This document shows, one piece after another, positions 1-10,100 of a stretch of 36,150 bases of DNA. Location: the NCBI GenBank assembly GCA_934274515.1, contig CAKQTC010000014.1:1-36150 (forward strand), given 5' to 3'. Under the pieces are notes generated by a model. The model saw nothing but the letters and a program-made list of their open reading frames with translations. It did no database searches and was not told the origin of the DNA. Source of the stretch: an uncultured Clostridia bacterium (GTDB lineage Bacteria; Bacillota; Clostridia; Christensenellales; DTU072). Numbering within the stretch: position 1 is the stretch's first letter; each line of letters begins with the position of its first letter. The position numbers and the translations under genes were made by a program.

Positions 1-1
1 T

Positions 2-2044
2 ACGCAGACCGAGTATGAATATACGGGGTTGGAAATTTCGGCGTATTTCACGATTACAATAAAGGGAACCGACAAGCAAATAGATAAAAGCGAGTGTGAC
101 ATCATCTACACAAACAACAAAGAAGTCGGCGAGGCAACGGTAGAGATCAAGGACAACGGGAAAGGAAACTATGCAATCACAAATACCGTCACAAAGAACT
201 TTACCATTGAAAAACGCACGACGGGAGAGCCTACGGGACTCACGGGCATTGCTCCGTCGGTTGACGGCGCAACGGACGGCAAAATTACAGGCACGACCGC
301 CGCTATGGAATATTCCACCGATACGGCGTTCACTTCACCTAAACCTTGTACGGATACTGAAACAACAGGACTTGCCGAAGGAACGTATTACGTTCGCTAT
401 AAAGAAACAGTCACAAGCGCACCAAGTGATTATGTAGCCGTTCACGTAAGACTTAATACCGTTACCGTTGTTGACGCTAACACTACCGTTACCAAACACA
501 AAAGCGGAACAAACGTTACCGTGACAGTTACGATACCTACGGGCAAGTCGTTCAAGAAATGGGTTTATGAGGGCGTTACCATTCCTACGGAGGACGTAAA
601 GAAACAGGAAATTACGTTCACTATGCCCGAAAAGGACGTTAAATTGACCGCTTTGTTTGAGGATATTATTTACAACATAACGGTAACAAACGGAACGTCG
701 AGCGTGCCTACGGCAAAATATCAAACGGAAGTTACCGTAAAGGCAAACGCGCCTGCAACGGGAAAAGAGTTCGATAAGTGGGTTGTTTCGGGCATTACTT
801 TGTCCGACGAAGATTTGGCAAAATCGACGGTCGGTTTCAAGATGCCTGCAAGCAATGTGACAATGCAAGCAACGTACAAAGACGTTATTTACAACATAAC
901 GGTAACAAACGGAACGGCAAGCGCACCTACGGCAAAATATCAAGAGCAAGTGACCGTAAAGGCAAACGAGCCTGCAACGGGAAAAGAGTTTGACAAGTGG
1001 GTTGTTTCGGGAATTACCTTGTCCGACGAAGATTTGGCAAAATCGACGGTTACTTTCAGAATGCCTGCAAGTAACGTGACAATGCAAGCAACGTACAAAG
1101 ACGTTATTTACAGAATTACCGTCACAAACGGAACAACCACCTTGGATATGGCAAAATATCAAGCGAAAGTTACCGTAAAAGCAAACACGCCTGGTGTCGA
1201 TGAGTATTTTGACAAGTGGGAAGTTACGGGACTTGACACCACGGGTATTGATTTGACCAAAACGGAAATCAAGTTCCAGATGCCTGCCGGAAACGTAACC
1301 TTTAAGGCTACCTATTTGACTATTGAAAAGTTTGAAATCGTTGTTGTGGACGGCACGAAAGACAAATCGCCTGTAAAAGCCGGCGAAACCGTTACCATAA
1401 CCGCAAACCCTGCAAAGGAAGGAAAAGTCTTTGACAAATGGACTTGCGAAACGGCGGGAGTTACGATTGAGTTTGCAAGCGCGACAAGTGCCAAGACGAC
1501 GTTTGTAATGCCTGCAAGAGAAGTTGAAATCAAGGCGCATTACAGGAATATAGACGCTAAACCGTCGATAGAAGTTAAAGTAACGGGCGGAAAGGGCGCA
1601 GGAACGTACAAGACGGGGGATAGCGTAACTATTACGGCAGAAGAGCCGACGGGCGGTAAAGAGTTCAAAGGCTGGAAAGACGCGAGCGGAAAAATCGTAA
1701 GCACGGAAAGAAGTTATACGTTTACGGTAACGAAAGAAGTGAGTTTAACCGCGGTTTATGCTGACAAAGCACCGGCCGGCGGCGGAACGGGTAACGAACC
1801 GGGCGGCGGAGAAATCGCGCCTACGCCCGAAAAGAAAGGGCTTTCGGGCGGAGCGATAGCCGGGATAGTAATCGGGAGCGTGTTTGTGCTAGGGATAGCG
1901 GTATTTGCGGTACTGTGGTTTGCCGTGAAGAAAAAGACGTTTGCGGATTTAGGCGTTGCTTTGAAGAAAGGATTTACGTCGATAGGAGAGTTTTTCAAGA
2001 AACTCGGCGAAAAAATCAAAGGGTTGTTCACAAAAAAGAAATAA
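2..2044 (+). CDS. Repeat-rich surface protein with C-terminal membrane anchor (5' end missing)
   Basis: The reading frame is open from the first bases of the window, so the true start lies upstream; about 680 residues are visible. The first ~65 residues look like an MBG/Ig-like strand-rich domain ending in a TIEK-type linker. Then come five to six divergent InlB B-repeat-like modules of about 73 residues, each with a core W (F-D-K-W) and ending in a MP-x-x-x-V-T-x-x-A-T-Y type strand. A Gly/Pro-rich linker (around bases 1765-1840) leads to one hydrophobic helix (about bases 1846-1932) and a Lys-rich tail of ~35 residues with amphipathic character. No LPXTG is present, so it is probably held in the membrane with the repeats outside. 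A terminator follows at 2081. Function is inferred only from architecture: adhesion or surface structure. Confidence 0.85.
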   Translation, partial: TQTEYEYTGLEISAYFTITIKGTDKQIDKSECDIIYTNNKEVGEATVEIKDNGKGNYAITNTVTKNFTIEKRTTGEPTGLTGIAPSVDGATDGKITGTTAAMEYSTDTAFTSPKPCTDTETTGLAEGTYYVRYKETVTSAPSDYVAVHVRLNTVTVVDANTTVTKHKSGTNVTVTVTIPTGKSFKKWVYEGVTIPTEDVKKQEITFTMPEKDVKLTALFEDIIYNITVTNGTSSVPTAKYQTEVTVKANAPATGKEFDKWVVSGITLSDEDLAKSTVGFKMPASNVTMQATYKDVIYNITVTNGTASAPTAKYQEQVTVKANEPATGKEFDKWVVSGITLSDEDLAKSTVTFRMPASNVTMQATYKDVIYRITVTNGTTTLDMAKYQAKVTVKANTPGVDEYFDKWEVTGLDTTGIDLTKTEIKFQMPAGNVTFKATYLTIEKFEIVVVDGTKDKSPVKAGETVTITANPAKEGKVFDKWTCETAGVTIEFASATSAKTTFVMPAREVEIKAHYRNIDAKPSIEVKVTGGKGAGTYKTGDSVTITAEEPTGGKEFKGWKDASGKIVSTERSYTFTVTKEVSLTAVYADKAPAGGGTGNEPGGGEIAPTPEKKGLSGGAIAGIVIGSVFVLGIAVFAVLWFAVKKKTFADLGVALKKGFTSIGEFFKKLGEKIKGLFTKKK
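662..1318 (+). repeat. Tandem 219-bp repeats inside the surface-protein gene
   Basis: Copies at 662-880 and 881-1099 are exactly 219 bp (73 codons) each and nearly identical at DNA level, both opening with GA(T/C)-AT/GTT-ATTTAC and ending with CAAGCAACGTACAAA. A third copy from 1100 to about 1318 begins the same way but is more diverged. They encode one InlB-like module each, so gain or loss of a copy would keep the frame. Confidence 0.85.
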
Positions 2045-2080
2045 GATACAGCGATTAAGTAAAACCGCATAACAGTAAAA

Positions 2081-2116
2081 AAGAGAGTTTGACTTCGGTC
2101 AGACTCTCTTTCTATT
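2081..2116 (+). terminator. Intrinsic terminator of the surface-protein gene
   Basis: A 13-bp stem (AAGAGAGTTTGAC, 2081-2093, with GTCAGACTCTCTT, 2098-2110; one G-U pair) closes a TTCG tetraloop and runs into a T-rich tract. It lies 37 bases after the stop codon. Confidence 0.9.
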
Positions 2117-2550
2117 TTTATCTATATCGCATTAGAAATTCATACTAAAAAAATGATTTGGCTCTTTGGCGGATGCTTGACTTATACGAGTGCAACGCAT
2201 TGCTGTGCGGTTTATTATCTGCCGAACAACTCGCTAAAACTCGGTAAAAAAAAGTCAACTCAAAGTCGAGAGATTTAACGCCCGGCAGGTTTTTCTTTTT
2301 GCCGTTCAAATCGACTTTTATGCCGAAATATTCGTTAGAAAAGAATATACGCACTCTGACTTTTAATTAGGGTGCGTACAGTTCTCTTGTGGCGAAGAGG
2401 ACGGGATAACTCGTATCTTTTGTTTTTCTTTTTTAATTCCTACGTGCTGATTTCTTTCTCTTCGTCGTTATCGTTTTTTCCCACCTCGTCAGGTTTGCTT
2501 TTGGCAAACTTGCGCACCCACGCACGGAGTGTTTGTCCCCATTTTTCCGT
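2117..2550. other. Stretch without a convincing gene
   Basis: No good coding region is seen. A 69-codon minus-strand frame (2145-2354) lacks a clear ribosome binding site and matches no family I know. A second minus-strand frame ends at 2440, directly after the tRNA terminator; its last ~38 codons (rich in K, E, D, N) look faintly coding and could be a gene relic. A small hairpin sits at 2381-2402 (GTTCTCTT with AAGAGGAC, one G-U pair). Confidence 0.5.
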
Positions 2551-2594
2551 AAATACGACAAAAGCGGTCAGTCTTGACCGCTTTGTTCCGTATT
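2551..2594 (-). terminator. Intrinsic terminator of tRNA-Ser
   Basis: On the minus strand, directly after the tRNA CCA end, a perfect 10-bp stem (plus strand AAAGCGGTCA at 2561-2570 and TGACCGCTTT at 2575-2584, 4-base loop) is followed by TTTTGTCGTATTT. The flanking AAATACG and CGTATTT can extend the stem. Confidence 0.85.
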
Positions 2595-2685
2595 TGGCGG
2601 AGCGGGTGGGATTCGAACCCACGTGACGGTTGCCCGTCAAACGCATTTCGAGTGCGCCCCGTTATGACCGCTTCGATACCGCTCC
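2595..2685 (-). tRNA. tRNA-Ser (anticodon CGA)
   Basis: On the minus strand the acceptor GGAGCGG pairs with CCGCTCC, followed by G and an encoded CCA (2595-2597). The anticodon loop is CTCGAAA, giving anticodon CGA for the UCG serine codon. A long variable arm (GACGG/CCGTC) marks a class II tRNA, and GTTCGAATC forms the T-loop. Length is 91 bases including CCA. It has its own promoter at 2751-2779 and terminator at 2551-2594. Confidence 0.97.
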
Positions 2686-2750
2686 ATTTGAGTTTTTTGC
2701 TTTGCTTAATCGTCGGTGCTATCGTTCGCTTTCGTCGTTTAAGCCTTTAT

Positions 2751-2779
2751 ATTATAGTGTTTTTTCTTCTCATTGTCAA
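2751..2779 (-). promoter_or_regulatory. Consensus sigma-A promoter for tRNA-Ser
   Basis: On the minus strand the -35 is TTGACA (2774-2779) and the -10 is TATAAT (2751-2756) with a 17-bp spacer: a perfect consensus pair. Transcription would start near 2744, about 60 bases before the mature tRNA. The alkD-like gene upstream ends without a terminator, so read-through into the tRNA is also possible. Confidence 0.9.
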
Positions 2780-2823
2780 TGTTTTTTCTATGCTTTGTCA
2801 AGGGAAGTTGCGTTTGCTTATTT

Positions 2824-3519
2824 TTATCGACGTTTTTTTAGTTCGTATAAATATTTTTTTCGCTCATCGCTAATCCGATAACTCTCCCTTGCTTTCTGTA
2901 TCGCTTTGTTAAACACATACTCGCTCTTTATTCTTTTTTCTTCAAACAGCCTTATCGTTTCGTCATATTTTTTGATAAGCGCAAACGAAAAATACCACGC
3001 AAGCGCCATATTTACATAATATTCGTTGCTTTCGATTTCTAACAATTCTTCAAAAATCGACTTGTCAAACTTCTCGTCCAAATAGTAATTAATTAGCAAA
3101 ACTATTGCAAATCTAACGGTATATGTTTTACTAGATTTTAACCAAATCTTAATTTTTTCATAAAAAATATCGCTATTCTTTCTAACCGATTTTAACGAAC
3201 TTGCCGTTAAATCGCATACTGCCCAGTTATCAATTTGCGGTAAAAAACTTTCTATTTCTTCAATCAATTCTTCAATCGAAAATACTCCGTATCCGAGCAA
3301 AAAACCATGCAAAAGTTTTTCTTCGTGAAAAGTATGCTTTTCTCTCAAAAATTTCTTATACTCGTTCTCTAGGACAAGCCCTTTGGCTAAAATTCTCAAT
3401 TTCGGAATACGGACACCTAAAATACAATGTTTCGGAACCGTAGTAATAAGTTTTGCGCTAAACTCAGCGTAGTTTTCGTCTTTTATTTCATTTAGTTTTT
3501 TTATGATTTCCGAGTTCAT
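2824..3519 (-). CDS. DNA alkylation repair protein (AlkD-like DNA glycosylase)
   Basis: The 231-residue product (239 if the ATG at 3543 is used) fits the AlkD/DNA alkylation repair family of HEAT-like helical DNA glycosylases, which remove cationic alkylated purines such as 3- and 7-alkyl bases. Family features, numbered from the longer start, are the early segment VPKHCILGVRIPKLR (36-50), NWAVCD (106-111), R144, and the C-terminal FNKAIQKARESYR. W107, D111 and R144 probably correspond to the catalytic Trp-Asp-Arg set of AlkD. I prefer the start at 3519 because it matches where the family usually begins and shortens the overlap with the upstream gene from 56 to 32 bases; neither start has a strong ribosome binding site. 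It is probably co-transcribed with the DUF3784-like gene by translational coupling. Confidence 0.85.
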   Translation of the reverse strand: MNSEIIKKLNEIKDENYAEFSAKLITTVPKHCILGVRIPKLRILAKGLVLENEYKKFLREKHTFHEEKLLHGFLLGYGVFSIEELIEEIESFLPQIDNWAVCDLTASSLKSVRKNSDIFYEKIKIWLKSSKTYTVRFAIVLLINYYLDEKFDKSIFEELLEIESNEYYVNMALAWYFSFALIKKYDETIRLFEEKRIKSEYVFNKAIQKARESYRISDERKKYLYELKKRR

Positions 3520-3916
3520 TTTTCCATTTTTCGAGTTCTTCATCGGTCAATCCCGACGGATTTTTTTCAAGTTCTTTCGCGAGAAACATCGCGCGTTTTA
3601 GTCGTGTGTTGTTGTTCAAATATATCGCTCCGCAAAGAGCGAACAGCGCTCCGACGCCGCCCGAAACACAAGCAAGAATTCCTTGTCCTATGATTAAACC
3701 GACAAAAACAAAAATAAAGAAAAAATCGATAATAAGCAAATAAACGCCTACGCTCCGACAAACGATTTTTTCAAAAAATTTAGCATTTTTATCGGTTGCT
3801 TTCGCATTATATCCGGATATTACTTTGCTTGCTCTTCCGAATAGCAGCAAAATACCGACGACGGCGAAAATCGCCACGAATAACGCAGGGATAATAGCAA
3901 AAAGTTTATCGTTCAT
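3488..3916 (-). CDS. DUF3784-like small membrane protein
   Basis: The 142-residue product has a hydrophobic N-terminal helix (about 6-26), then a soluble segment with SGYNAKATDKNAKFFEK and CRSVG, then two more helices (about 57-79 and 84-100) and a charged tail. The order helix, SGYN...K..F..K..CR, helix pair matches DUF3784 proteins as I remember them. Function of that family is not known. Its 3' end overlaps the start of the alkD-like gene, so the two probably form an operon. There is no ribosome binding site ahead of the ATG, and the promoter at 3923-3951 leaves almost no leader. Confidence 0.75.
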   Translation of the reverse strand: MNDKLFAIIPALFVAIFAVVGILLLFGRASKVISGYNAKATDKNAKFFEKIVCRSVGVYLLIIDFFFIFVFVGLIIGQGILACVSGGVGALFALCGAIYLNNNTRLKRAMFLAKELEKNPSGLTDEELEKWKNELGNHKKTK

Positions 3917-3922
3917 ACACTA

Positions 3923-3951
3923 ATTGTAATTCCTAAATCGTATTTTGTCAA
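3923..3951 (-). promoter_or_regulatory. Promoter of the DUF3784/alkD-like pair, leaderless layout
   Basis: On the minus strand the -35 is TTGACA (3946-3951), the spacer 17 bp and the -10 TACAAT (3923-3928). Only six bases (TAGTGT) separate the -10 box from the ATG at 3916, so the expected first transcribed base is at or next to the start codon. Confidence 0.75.
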
Positions 3952-4023
3952 AGCCGAAACGCGTTTTGTAATAAGCGGCGAACGCGATTCATTAAAAAAT
4001 ACTGAAATACGCGTGCGCACTAC

Positions 4024-4051
4024 TTGAAAAAAAATTATATTATGTTATAAT
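4024..4051 (+). promoter_or_regulatory. Promoter of the 14.1-kb surface-protein gene
   Basis: The -35 is TTGAAA (4024-4029) and the -10 TATAAT (4046-4051), with a 16-bp spacer and an upstream TG (4043-4044) that makes an extended -10. Transcription would start near 4058, leaving a ~55-base leader that ends with a GGGAG ribosome binding site (4101-4105) eight bases before the ATG. Confidence 0.8.
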
Positions 4052-4113
4052 ATAAGCAATAAGGGCGTATTATGCGCTTTTACACCTAGAAAATCATATC
4101 GGGAGATTGTTCT

Positions 4114-7100
4114 ATGCGAGGTAAAAATTACGATCCTGGGAAAAGAAGAGTATTTTCTAACGGAGGATATATTGCGCTTATTGCGGTAATTGTCGTGCTT
4201 GCCGCGCTCGTCGCCGTTACGTTACTTGTCGTGTTGCCTTCTACGGAAAGTCCGAAAGAAAACGTTCCGACGATAGTCAGTATCAATTATCCGGACACGG
4301 AAATAGGGGCGGGCAGCGACCTATCGAGGGTTTACGTTACCGTTACTTACAGCGACGGCAAAAAGGAATCCGTCGCGCTGTCCAGTTTGCGTTGCGAAGG
4401 GCTCGACGTTCATAAGGGCGGCAAGCAAAACGTGTCCGTTAGTTACGGCGGATTCGAAGATACTATCCCGATAACGGTTAAAAACGTTAATTGTCAACTT
4501 ACTTATTCCGCAAGCGACGGCGGGTCCGTAATCGGCGGCACGAACGACGAAAACGGGCGAATAGTGCAATCCGTCATGAGCGGCGGCGACGCGGATACCG
4601 TTATAGCCATTCCCGAAACGGGCTATAAATTTATCGGTTGGAGCGACGGTTATCCTTACGCAAAAAGAAGGGACGTCGGAGTGAACGAAAGCCGCGAAAT
4701 CATAGCGAATTTCGACAAAGAAAGATTTAACGTCGTGTTTTTCTTCAACGACGGAACGACAGCCAAAGAACAAAAAGTTTTATATAACGAAAAACCTACG
4801 GACATTCCCGACCACAACGACCCGAAAATGAAAGTGTACGGATACACTTTCCGAGGTTGGTCCGTCGATGAAAAAGATTATCAACATATCACTAGAGATA
4901 TGAATATTTATCCGCGTTACGAAAAAACCGCCACCGACGTAACGGTAGACGTATCTACCGACAGGAACGGGAACGTTATGGGTTCGACCGACTTAAACAA
5001 AGAGGGTTATTACGAGCATAGCGACACCAAAAAAGCGCTTATAGTCGCGACGCCGGACAATTCTAGGGAGTTTAATAACTGGTCGGTGCTTAATTCCGAC
5101 GGGCAGTACGTTTCTCTCGGCAAAGATTCTAATGAAGAAGTTATTGTGGAGATAGGCGACAAACGCACGAAAGTCGCGTTTAGAGTAAGCAGAGCGGACA
5201 ACACGGACACGTCGTACAGCGTCGCATTTTTATGCAACGAAGATATGGCGTACGTTGCGCTAAGAGCGGAATTCGCGTACGCGTCGAGTTCGGTTTCTTT
5301 CGTTAACTATCAAAACAAGAACACGAACAATCTCGAATGTACGATAGACGACGTAGCGAACAAACAGGGAATAGGGGATAAAATCAAGAGCGGGGCAAAT
5401 CGTCCGGACGGAAAACCGGCTAAGTTAGACGACGACCCGAACTCGCCGAACTACGGGCTTATTTTGCCCGACGACGTTTACGGAATGACTTTTGTCGGGT
5501 GGTATATGCAAGGCGACTCGAAACAAAACGTTATCGACAGGTTCCAGACTTTCGTCGAGCCGACTACGTTGGTCGCAAAATGGGAAAAGAAAGAATACAC
5601 GCTTGTTTTCGTTTACGATGACGAAACCGGGACGGAACGGCGTTACGGCGAACGCAAAGTAATGTATCAAAACACCATCGGCAGCGGCGGAGGAATTCCC
5701 GTCGGTACGCCCGAGAAAGACAGGTACATATTTACCGGGTGGCAAGACGCGCTCGCGCAGACGAACGTGGACGACACGACGCAAATTATAATGAACGATA
5801 AGTACGATACGGGCAGCGACTCGCTCTTTTTGCAAGGGATAATCAAAATTCGCGCTATGTGGACGCCCGTTCCGCACGACCTCGTCGTGGAAAAATCGGG
5901 CGAAGGCACGGTTAAACTTCTGATAAAAGAAGCGGGGAACGCCGAAACGAAGGTCGAGCAGTTGTTCGGCAAGCGTACCGTGTACGAAGACAGGAAGTAC
6001 GAAGTCAGGTTCGACGCGAACGAAGGCTACGTCATCGACAGGGTAGAATGGACGTACGGCGGAGAAACTAAAATATACGAGGACAAAGAACTCGGCGCCA
6101 CAGGTTACACCGTCACGTTGCAAGAAAGGTACGACAATGATATAAATGTCGTTTTCAAGCCGAAGGAATACACGGTAACCGTTCATAACGGGAACGAAAC
6201 GACAAAAGGGTATATCGACGTCGATAAAGTGAAGTACTACGAAGCAAAGGTGACGTTCAAGGTGAATTCGGGCGCACCGCTTAGTTTCGGAATCACATCG
6301 GCGAAAGAGTTGTTCTCGATAGACAAGATAAAAGTTACGGGTTCGGCAGACGGCAAAGTATACGATAACGAAACCAAATTCAATTTTAGCGGAACGGAAG
6401 ACGTCAGAGAATATACGGTTGGTTTTGTAAATATTCGTTCCGACATTGACATAACGATAGATTACAAAGGAAGAATTTACACCGTTACCGTCAACCAAAA
6501 GAAGTTTAACGAAGACGGAAAAGACGTTTATCCGATTATGGAAACCGAGTACGGCGGCAGGGCGGAAGAGTATAAAATACCCGGGCAAGAAACGAACGGA
6601 CAAACCGACTACGGGTACGGGACGAGAGTTTTCTACGCAATGCGGGCGCCGAGCGGCAAATACGTTTCGTCTGTGCTGTTTAACGGCGTAAACACCGATT
6701 TGTATTCGATTTCCGACAAGGTTTTCTTCTACGATTGGGAAATAAACGGCGTTAAATCCAACGTGGAACTCAGACGCATAGACGAAGTATATTACTATTC
6801 GTACGGAGGAAAGGAAGTAAACGGCAGAACTTACGTTTTGTGCGACGCCGTGCTCAGCGGAGAAACGTGCGTGTTTGAGCAAATAGGCGACGAGTACGTC
6901 GAGGCGGACGGGAAAGTTCCGTCGGGCGAAAGCGGACTTACGCTTAAAGAATATCTCGAAAAAACGCTCAATGCGAGCAGCAGAAGAATATCCGACCCGA
7001 GAGTGGAAAAGGATAACAGAATAACCGCCGTTAAGTGCGCGTTCTTGCCCGATAAAAACACGAACGTGACGATTGCGTACGGCACAATCGAATACTCGTT

Positions 7101-10100
7101 TATCGTTAAAGAAAGCGAGTTCGGCTCGGTAAACTACACCGCAACGAAAGTTTCGTCGGGCGCGACGGTAACAGTTACCGCCACCCCGATTACCGGATAT
7201 AAAATCACGGGATACTCGATAAACGGCGAATTTTTCGCGTCTACGTCGTTGGACGTTAAAGAAAACCGAGTGTTCAAAGTGACGAACATAACCGAGGACA
7301 AGACGGTCGAGATTATTTACGAAGCGGTAAAATACAATCTCGTCATCGTTAACGTCAACGGCACTAACGGCAGACTATACGTCGTCATGGAAGGGAAAGA
7401 AGACAAACGCGTCGAGGTGGCAGGCTCTCATATGTACAGTCTGGAATACGCACAGGGCGGAAAGTTCGTTTTGACGACGGAAGAAGGCAAGGCGATAACT
7501 TCCGTCAAAATCGACGGGGAAGAGCAAAAGTTGGTGCATAACGCGAGCAAATACGTCTATACGGACTATCGGTTCTCGAAAGACGTAACGATAGATGTCG
7601 AATGCGGAGAAAAACTTTCCGAAGATGTGGGGCAAAGTAAATACGAACTCGAATTTGCCGAAGGCGACAACGTCGCTACTTCCGTTCAGTATTCCGTTGA
7701 AGGGAACAACGTAGTGCTTTTCGTTGCGGAAAAAGGTTATTCGATAGATAAAATTACGATTACGGGAAAGAAAGGCGGAACCGACAAATCGTTGACGATT
7801 GCCGCAGACAACGCCCTTCCGTCGTATGCCGCGGCGGTAAAGGGAGATAAAGGAGAATGGCGCGAGATAACGCTTACGTTGCCTCTTGACGAATTCGAAG
7901 GAACGGCGACGGTAAGATACGTTTCTTCTCCGCTTAAATATAACCTTACGATAAGTTACGGAACGGACGGCGCGAACCAACAAGGCGGAAGCGTGCCGAA
8001 TATCGGATTAGTGCATTACGGCAAATCGGCGTCGGTACTTGTCAAAGCGGAACAAAATTACTACGTTTCGTCGTTCAAAGCGGACGGAGAAGAGGTTTCG
8101 TTCGTAAATGCCAACTGGAAAGAAAAAACGATGTCGTCGTACGCAGGAAAGTATACGGGAGGAGTATATGAGTTTATCGTATACGGCGACTGTGATATAA
8201 AAGTCGAGTTCTCGTTGTTCTCTTACAGAGTAACGCTAGACAAAAACAGCATAAACGGAGAAACGACGCTTTCGACGGCAGGAAACAAAACGGAAAACGG
8301 AATTTTGCGCGTCGATCACGGCAAGGACGTAACGATTTCCATGAAAGCCGCCGCCGGATACCATATTTCGAGAATATTAATAAACGGCGTGGAAGAAAAA
8401 GGGTACGTTCCGAATTCGTCAGTCGAAAACGATAACGGCGACGGCAGTTACGTTTATTCTAACGTGACGGGCGATATAAGCGTGTACGTCGTTTACGAAA
8501 TAAACAGATATTCGTTCCGTTACGTGCTTATAAACGGCTCGGAAAACTTCGGGACGCAAACGGAAACGGGGAACAAACTCGATTGTCCCGACGCGATTAA
8601 GACCGGGGAGAACACTTTCGGCGGAATAGCGTACGGAGATAACTTCTCGTTTATCTTGACTGCGGACGCAAACAACGGATATTACGTCTATTCGATAAAA
8701 ATTAAGTATAGCGGATACAAAGGCGAGGAAAGAATAAGGTACTTCGGCGACGGGTTCTCTTCGGACGGCGGAACGATTTGGTTCAACAGGTTTTTGTACG
8801 ACAACACGTTGGCAGGTACGGTCGGAGTAACCGCGGATATAGAACTCATCGAAATAGTTTTCAAAAAGAAAACTTTTGCCGTTACGTTTAACCAACTCGG
8901 AGAATCCGACGGCGGAACGGTAGCGTTTTCGGTGACGAACCCGCTTAAACCTACCGAAGGCGTTATTGCGTTCGACAGAGAACAAGCGACGGACGAAAAT
9001 ATGTCGATATACAGGTTTATCGACGGAAAGATATACAAAAAGCAAATTGACGGAGTATTCGCGCTTACGACCATCGCGCTTACATATAAAGACGGAGAAT
9101 GGAAATTCTACGACGCAACGGAAAACAAAGAGTACACGATGTACTTCGAGTACGGGTTGAGATGCTCGGTTGCGGTCGTTCCCACCGAAGGGTACGAAAG
9201 AAGCAAGTTTATCGTAAACGGCGACGACAGGGCGCAAAGCGTGTACAACGACAGATATTCGTTCAACATTTACAGGCAAACGGAGATAATCGTCGAATAC
9301 AAAATACTCGTGTTCGAAGTTTCTCTTAGAGCGATAGCCTACGGATCGAAGATGAACGAGATATCCGAAAGGGAAACGTACGCTTACGTTTCGGCAAAAC
9401 TCTATAAAGTGGAGATTATCGGCGGGAATGTAGTGGAAACGTTGCTTGCGGAGATTGAAAAAGGCAGCGCGACGTTCTCGGTAACGGTAGATTACGGTAC
9501 GAAGATTAAACTCGTGATAACGCCCGATTTCGACGGACACGGAGCGTATTTGTTTAACTTACAAGAAAATAATGCGCAACTTACGATAACCGACGACGTC
9601 ACCGGTACCGTGACCTACGGCGGTGACGGCAAGAAAACGGTCGAGGACCTGGCGTACAAGGCTACGTTTAAGATTATGGAATATCGCGTCAAGACGATTA
9701 CCGCGTACGAAGAAAACATAAAAGGCGAAACGAGAAACGTCTTTGCCGGCGACGCTACGAGCGCGGTAAGTTGGAAGACGTTTTGGAATACGCCTGCGGA
9801 TATAAAGATTATCGCAGGTACGGGTTATTACGTAAAGACCATAGTTATAGCGTACGTCGAAAACGGGGAAGAAAAGACGATAACGATAGATTATCCGTCT
9901 ACAACCATCGGAGAAGAATCGCAAAATTATATAATAAACAAAAATAAGGAAGACCCGATATACGGCAAGCGCGACACGCTGACGCTGTTAAGCGTAAAGA
10001 GCGATTATACCTTGACGGCGTACTTTGTGCGTAACGAATACAAATTGTCTTACGAGTTTGCGGTGCATGCTACGGACAAGGACAACGTCGATAAGCGCGA

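Noticed and set aside
662..1318. Tandem repeats considered as a CRISPR array
   Set aside because: Units are 219 bp, in frame and coding, without short repeats separated by unique spacers.
335..1540. 401-codon minus-strand frame opposite the first surface protein
   Set aside because: Its repetitive content mirrors the InlB-like repeats of the real gene on the other strand.
2145..2354. 69-codon minus-strand frame as a real gene
   Set aside because: No ribosome binding site, no family and poor coding character; kept only as part of the unexplained stretch.
4234..4248. LPSTE, resembling a sortase LPXTG signal
   Set aside because: It lies right after the N-terminal helix of the 4703-residue protein, not near a C-terminus with helix and basic tail, so it cannot act as a sorting signal.
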